From: CAXTEJ01 sp964243295
GTDB lineage: Bacteria; Actinomycetota; Actinomycetes; Actinomycetales; Angustibacteraceae
Assembly: GCA_964243295.1 (NCBI GenBank)
Contig: CAXTEJ010000012.1
Location: forward strand, 1-64,000
Direction: 5' to 3'
Length of the DNA: 64,000 nt
In this document: positions 60,963 to 64,000 of the stretch, piece by piece
Layout of the letters: the number at the start of each line of letters is the position of its first letter
Numbering within the stretch: position 1 is the stretch's first letter
Notes under the pieces: generated by a model
Seen by the model: only the letters and a program-made list of their open reading frames with translations
Database searches by the model: none
What the model was told of the DNA's origin: nothing
Program-made: the position numbers and the translations under genes

Positions 60963-61800
60963 TCAGGCGGTGAGTGCGGTCAGGGCGCTGGTGACCTCCT
61001 TGGTGTTGGTCGGCGGGGACGTGTCAGCGGCGCCGTCGATGAGGGTGGCTTGAGAGCGGGCCAGGACGTCGAGCCCGAGGTAGCGGCGGCCTTCGATCCA
61101 TTCGTCGTGCTGCTCAGCCAGGACCGCCCCGACGAGTGGATCAGGCTGGTGCGGTCGGGGAAGATGCCGACGACGTCGGTGCGGCGGCGGATCTCGCGGT
61201 TGAGGCGCTCGGCGGGGTTGTTGGACCAGATCTGCCGCCAGATCTCCTTGGGGAAGCCGGTGAACGCCAGGACGTCGGCGCGGGCGGCCTCCAGGTGCGC
61301 CGCGACGTGCGGGAGCTTGTCGTGCAAGGTGTTCAGGACCCGGTCGAACTGGGCGTGGACAGCGCCCGCGTCGGGCTGTCGTAGACCGAGTGCAGCAAGG
61401 CCTTGACCCACCCCCAGGACGACTTGGGTGTGGCGGCCATGAGGTTCGAGGCGTAGTGGGTGCGGCAGCGCTGCCAGGTCGCGCCGGGCAGGGTCGCGCC
61501 GATGGCTGCGACGAGGCCGGCGTGAGCGTCGGAGGTCACCAACCGCACGCCGCTCAGGCCGCGGGCGATCAGGTCGCGGAAGAACCCGAGCCAGCCGGCG
61601 CCGTCCTCGGCGGAGGTCACCTGCAGGCCGAGGATCTCGCGGTGCCCGTCGGCGTTGTCCCCCGCAAGCGGGAGGTGCCCCCAAACGGTCGCGATCAAGG
61701 CGTGGACGTTGACGACCCGCCCGCCTTCGCGGACCTTCATCACCAGGGCGTCAGCGGCGACCGGATGAACGTGCCGACCCGGCAGGTCCCGGGGCACTGG
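60963..61800 (-). pseudogene. IS256-family transposase remnant (5'-truncated, two frameshifts)
   Basis: The DDE-core sequence is split over three frames. About 61790-61383 reads [20 protein letters not shown] ... [13 protein letters not shown] ... [13 protein letters not shown]. Then one base is missing near 61382 and the next frame reads [14 protein letters not shown] ... [23 protein letters not shown] second missing base near 61135 shifts to [20 protein letters not shown] ... ending at a stop at 60963. About 150 N-terminal residues are absent. A GTACACCAC stretch near 60880 may be the element's outer end. Confidence 0.85.
61656..61684. repeat. Small GC hairpin inserted inside the transposase remnant
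   Basis: TGTCCCCCGCAAGCGGGAGG plus TGCCCCC lies where relatives read [17 protein letters not shown]. Here the protein reads [19 protein letters not shown], about 8 extra residues in frame. The insert contains CCCGC-AA-GCGGG and resembles small stem-loop repeats scattered in actinomycete genomes. Confidence 0.5.
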
Positions 61801-62329
61801 GGCTGACCGAGGCCCGATCCCCGTCGGCGGCAGCGGGCGGGGCTCCGGCAGCGCCACCGAGGGTGCGGTAGCCGGGATGGACGCCAGGGGCGAGTTGGTG
61901 GTGGGCCGCGAGCTGGCTGAGGATGCGGGCGAGCTCGGCGCGGTCGTGCTGGTCCAGCGGGCCGAGCAGGTCGTCACCGTGTGTTTGAGCGATCTTGCCG
62001 ATGTCGCTGAGGCGCTGCTGCCCGGCGGTGGTGAGGTGCAGGGCGTGGTGGCGCCGGTCGTCGGGGTTGCGGCGGCGTTCGAGTAGCCCGTCGCGCTCGA
62101 GCTCGTCGACGAGCGCGACGAGCTTGCTGGGCAGCAGCCCCAGCTGGACGGACAGGGCCTGCTGCGAGCGTCCCGGGGCCGTGGCGACAGCCCGCAGGAG
62201 CCCGGCGTGCGCCGGGGTGAGCTGCAGCGGACCCAGGTGCTCGGCGAAGCGCAGCGACGCCAGCCCGCCGATCTGGGCGAGAAGGAACGCCACGTGCCCG
62301 GCAGACCGCTGCACGTCCTGTCCCTGCAT
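61751..62329 (-). CDS. MarR-family regulator with C-terminal tail read from IS DNA
   Basis: 192 residues. The winged-helix domain is complete (LTPAHAGLLRAVATAPGRSQ, GLLPSKLVALVDELERDGLL, RRRNPDDRRHHALHLT). The family normally ends near GVHPGYR. Here about 35 more residues follow and stop inside the transposase sequence, so the native stop was lost when the IS arrived. Start ATG at 62329. A palindrome in the divergent gap is its likely operator. Confidence 0.87.
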   Translation of the reverse strand: MQGQDVQRSAGHVAFLLAQIGGLASLRFAEHLGPLQLTPAHAGLLRAVATAPGRSQQALSVQLGLLPSKLVALVDELERDGLLERRRNPDDRRHHALHLTTAGQQRLSDIGKIAQTHGDDLLGPLDQHDRAELARILSQLAAHHQLAPGVHPGYRTLGGAAGAPPAAADGDRASVSPSAPGPAGSARSSGRR

Positions 62330-62351
62330 GACATGAACAGTAGCACCCTGC

Positions 62352-62374
62352 AACCATTTGTGATACAAACGGTT
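62352..62374. promoter_or_regulatory. MarR operator palindrome
   Basis: AACCATTTGT-GAT-ACAAACGGTT: 10-base arms with one mismatch around a 3-base spacer, AT-rich in a GC-rich setting. It lies 22 bases upstream of marR and 1 base before the small ORF start, so a bound dimer would block both directions. Confidence 0.72.
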
Positions 62375-62375
62375 C

Positions 62376-62516
62376 ATGATCGAGAGCACCGGAGTTGCCG
62401 GCGTCGTGCGTTCCCGGCAGGGAGGCGTGCCGCTCGGGCTGCTCGGCGGCGTATCGGTCGGGCTGCTGCTGGCCGTGCCGAGACACTGCACCCGGCCGGC
62501 CCGGTCGGCGCCATGA
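62376..62516 (+). CDS. 46-residue small membrane-like ORF, coupled to the NAD(P)H-binding gene
   Basis: ATG at 62376, directly after the operator, opens 46 codons ending in ATGA overlap with the next gene. The product has one hydrophobic stretch (VPLGLLGGVSVGLLLAVP) between a polar start and a basic, Pro-rich end. No ribosome binding site is clear. It may be a real small protein, a leader for translational coupling, or a chance frame in GC-rich DNA. Confidence 0.4.
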   Translation: MIESTGVAGVVRSRQGGVPLGLLGGVSVGLLLAVPRHCTRPARSAP

Positions 62517-63151
62517 GGCTGACGGTCTTCGGCGCCACCGGCGGTGTCGGCAACGAGATCGTCCGGCAGGCCCTCGACGAGGGCCACCAGGTGACCGCCG
62601 TGGTGCGGGACCCGCGCCGGCTGCACGCCACCGGCCACGACCTGCAGGTGCTCACCGTGCCGGACCTGACCAGGCCGGAGGCGTTAACGCACACCGTGGA
62701 CGGCACAGATGCGGTCCTGTCCGCAACTGGACCCAGCGGCAGAACGGACAAGGGCATCACGTCCACCGTGACCGCCGCGGTCACGACAGCCATGCTCGGT
62801 GCGGACGTCCGGCGGCTCGTGGTGGTCAGCGCGGTGCCCGTCGGACCCGCACCGCCCGGCGAGAGCCTGGTCAACCGTCGGCTGCTAATGCCGCTGCTGT
62901 GGGCCGTGCTCGGCGGCGTCTACGCCGATCTTGCCGCCATGGAACAGGGCCTTCGGGACGGGCCGCTGGACTGGACCGTGGTCCGGCCGCCCCGGCTCGT
63001 CGACGGCCCGCGTACCGGCCGGTACCGCACCAGCACCGGCTCGAACGTGCCCCGCTCAACGTCGATCGGTAGGGCCGACGTGGCAGACCTCATGCTCCGC
63101 GTTCTGGCGGACCCGGCCGCCGTGCGGCAGCTCGTCGGCATCTCACGATGA
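62513..63151 (+). CDS. NAD(P)H-binding reductase (atypical SDR, BLVRB-like)
   Basis: 212 residues with the N-terminal dinucleotide motif MRLTVFGATGGVGNEIVRQA, AVVRDPRRL, VRRLVVVSAVPVG and WTVVRPPRLVDGP, as in flavin reductase/NmrA-type proteins. Divergent from marR across the operator, a layout in which the regulator usually controls the reductase in response to electrophiles or phenolics (family knowledge). Confidence 0.9.
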   Translation: MRLTVFGATGGVGNEIVRQALDEGHQVTAVVRDPRRLHATGHDLQVLTVPDLTRPEALTHTVDGTDAVLSATGPSGRTDKGITSTVTAAVTTAMLGADVRRLVVVSAVPVGPAPPGESLVNRRLLMPLLWAVLGGVYADLAAMEQGLRDGPLDWTVVRPPRLVDGPRTGRYRTSTGSNVPRSTSIGRADVADLMLRVLADPAAVRQLVGISR

Positions 63152-63243
63152 CCAGACGGCAGGTTCAGCCGCCGGTCGGCGTCGTGCAGCGCGCCCCATG
63201 GCGTCGCGTCATCAGGGTTGCCAGACAACCATGGACGGCACGG

Positions 63244-64000
63244 TCAGGCCGCGTCGAGCCACCGCGGCGCCGGGCCGATCCCGAGCCGGTGACGAGCGGC
63301 TTCCTCGGACGGGCTGTACGAGCCGAGCAGCGCGCGGAGCCCGAGCAGCTGGGCGCGCGTCACGGCGAGCTGGCCGACCTCGGCGCGACCGCGGACGTCG
63401 CGGCCGGGGACGCCGGCGAGCGGGGCCAGGACGGGCGAGACCACCAGCCCGGCGGCGGCCGACAGACCGGCGTAGAACACCCGCTCGGGGGCGCTCATCC
63501 CCGGTGGGCCGGCGAGGAACGCACGCATGTCGTCCGACACCGGCGCGAGGTCGGCCCGGACGGCCTCGACCGCGCCGTCCAGCTCTGCGCGCGTGGTGGG
63601 CAGGTCGGTCGCGCCCAGGGCCTCGGCGCTGCGGGCCCACTGGCCGACGTACGCGTCGGGCCAGCGGCGGCCGAATCGCGGCACCAGGTCGGCGCCCACG
63701 GCCTCGTGCGCCGACAGGAACGCGTCGGTGAACGCGAGGTGCACCCAGCGCAGCAGCGCGGGGTCGGAGGCGGCGTAGGCCCGGCCCTCGTCGTCCACAC
63801 CGCGCACCTTGCGGTGCATGCCGCGCACCGCGCCGACTCGCGCTCGGCCAGCTGCGCCGAGCCGTAGGTGCTGACGACGAGCCAGCGAGCGGTGCCGGCG
63901 AGCCGAGCCCACGGGTCGGAGCGGTACGCGGAGTGGCGCTCGACGCCGGCGAGCGCGAGCGGGTGGGCGCCCTGGCCGATGAGGGCCGCGACGCCCCCGA
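63244..64000 (-). pseudogene. DUF2236 (MpaB-type oxygenase) gene with a frameshift, incomplete at window edge
   Basis: The C-terminal 200 residues match the DUF2236/latex-clearing-protein-like group: MHRKVRGVDDEGRAYAASDP, LLRWVHLAFTDAFLSAHE, WPDAYVGQ, and a long helical end. The preceding part (ERHSAYRSDPWARLAGTARW, VVSTYGSAQLAERESAR) is encoded in a neighbouring frame, and joining them needs one extra base near 63828. The start lies beyond the window. Either a recent pseudogene or a single-base sequence error. Confidence 0.75.

Overview
This 64 kb window is chromosomal DNA of a GC-rich actinobacterium, most likely of the Kineosporiaceae/Angustibacter type or a near relative (inference). The evidence is the strong G/C bias at third codon positions, frequent GTG and some TTG starts, BldD, the actinobacterial integration host factor (mIHF), a PriA without helicase motifs, and the conserved order aroCKB / efp-nusB / bldD / pyrR-B-C-carAB-K-D-F / mihF-gmk-rpoZ-coaBC-metK-priA / def-fmt-rsmB. 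No tRNA, rRNA or CRISPR array was seen.

Region 1 (1-10713) is a complete-looking 3' part of a type IV pilus cluster: pilT (cut by the window edge), pilC, the major pilin pilA between two hairpin terminators, three prepilin-like proteins, prepilin peptidase pilD, and the pilM-N-O alignment genes with a PilP-position protein. Two of the minor pilins are unusual. One carries a stalk of Ig-like repeats. The other carries what look like ricin-type lectin trefoils, which suggests an adhesive pilus tip.

Region 2 (10752-38402) is core metabolism and information processing. It holds shikimate genes aroC-K-B, a large secreted FnIII-repeat protein on the opposite strand, efp-nusB, bldD with a matching BldD operator, a full de novo pyrimidine operon led by pyrR with a PyrR-binding loop over its ribosome binding site, then mihF, gmk, rpoZ, coaBC, metK, priA, a HAD phosphatase, def, fmt and rsmB. 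Many genes overlap by 1 or 4 bases, implying translational coupling.

Region 3 (38403-51636) is more mixed. It has a dispersed 20-38 bp repeat family around a GTGATCATGC core, a VOC protein, a deleted acyltransferase pseudogene, an ECF sigma/anti-sigma pair divergent from a secreted DUF4394 protein, a phosphoketolase-acetate kinase-ribulose-phosphate epimerase group (phosphoketolase shunt), an FMN riboswitch ahead of a RibM/PnuX riboflavin transporter, an FAD oxidoreductase, hisE-hisG, and a MobA-like nucleotidyltransferase. It closes with a second, promoterless-looking repeat field and a perfect 21-bp hairpin.

Region 4 (51637-64000) is accessory. It has a lipoprotein glycoside hydrolase, an FUSC-type membrane protein, a small P-loop kinase and an alpha/beta hydrolase, two hypotheticals, threonine ammonia-lyase divergent from an EamA exporter, an AraC/VOC pair, a cupin, a decayed IS256-type transposase fused into the end of a MarR gene, that regulator's palindromic operator with a 46-codon small ORF and an NAD(P)H-binding protein, and a frameshifted DUF2236 oxygenase running off the end.
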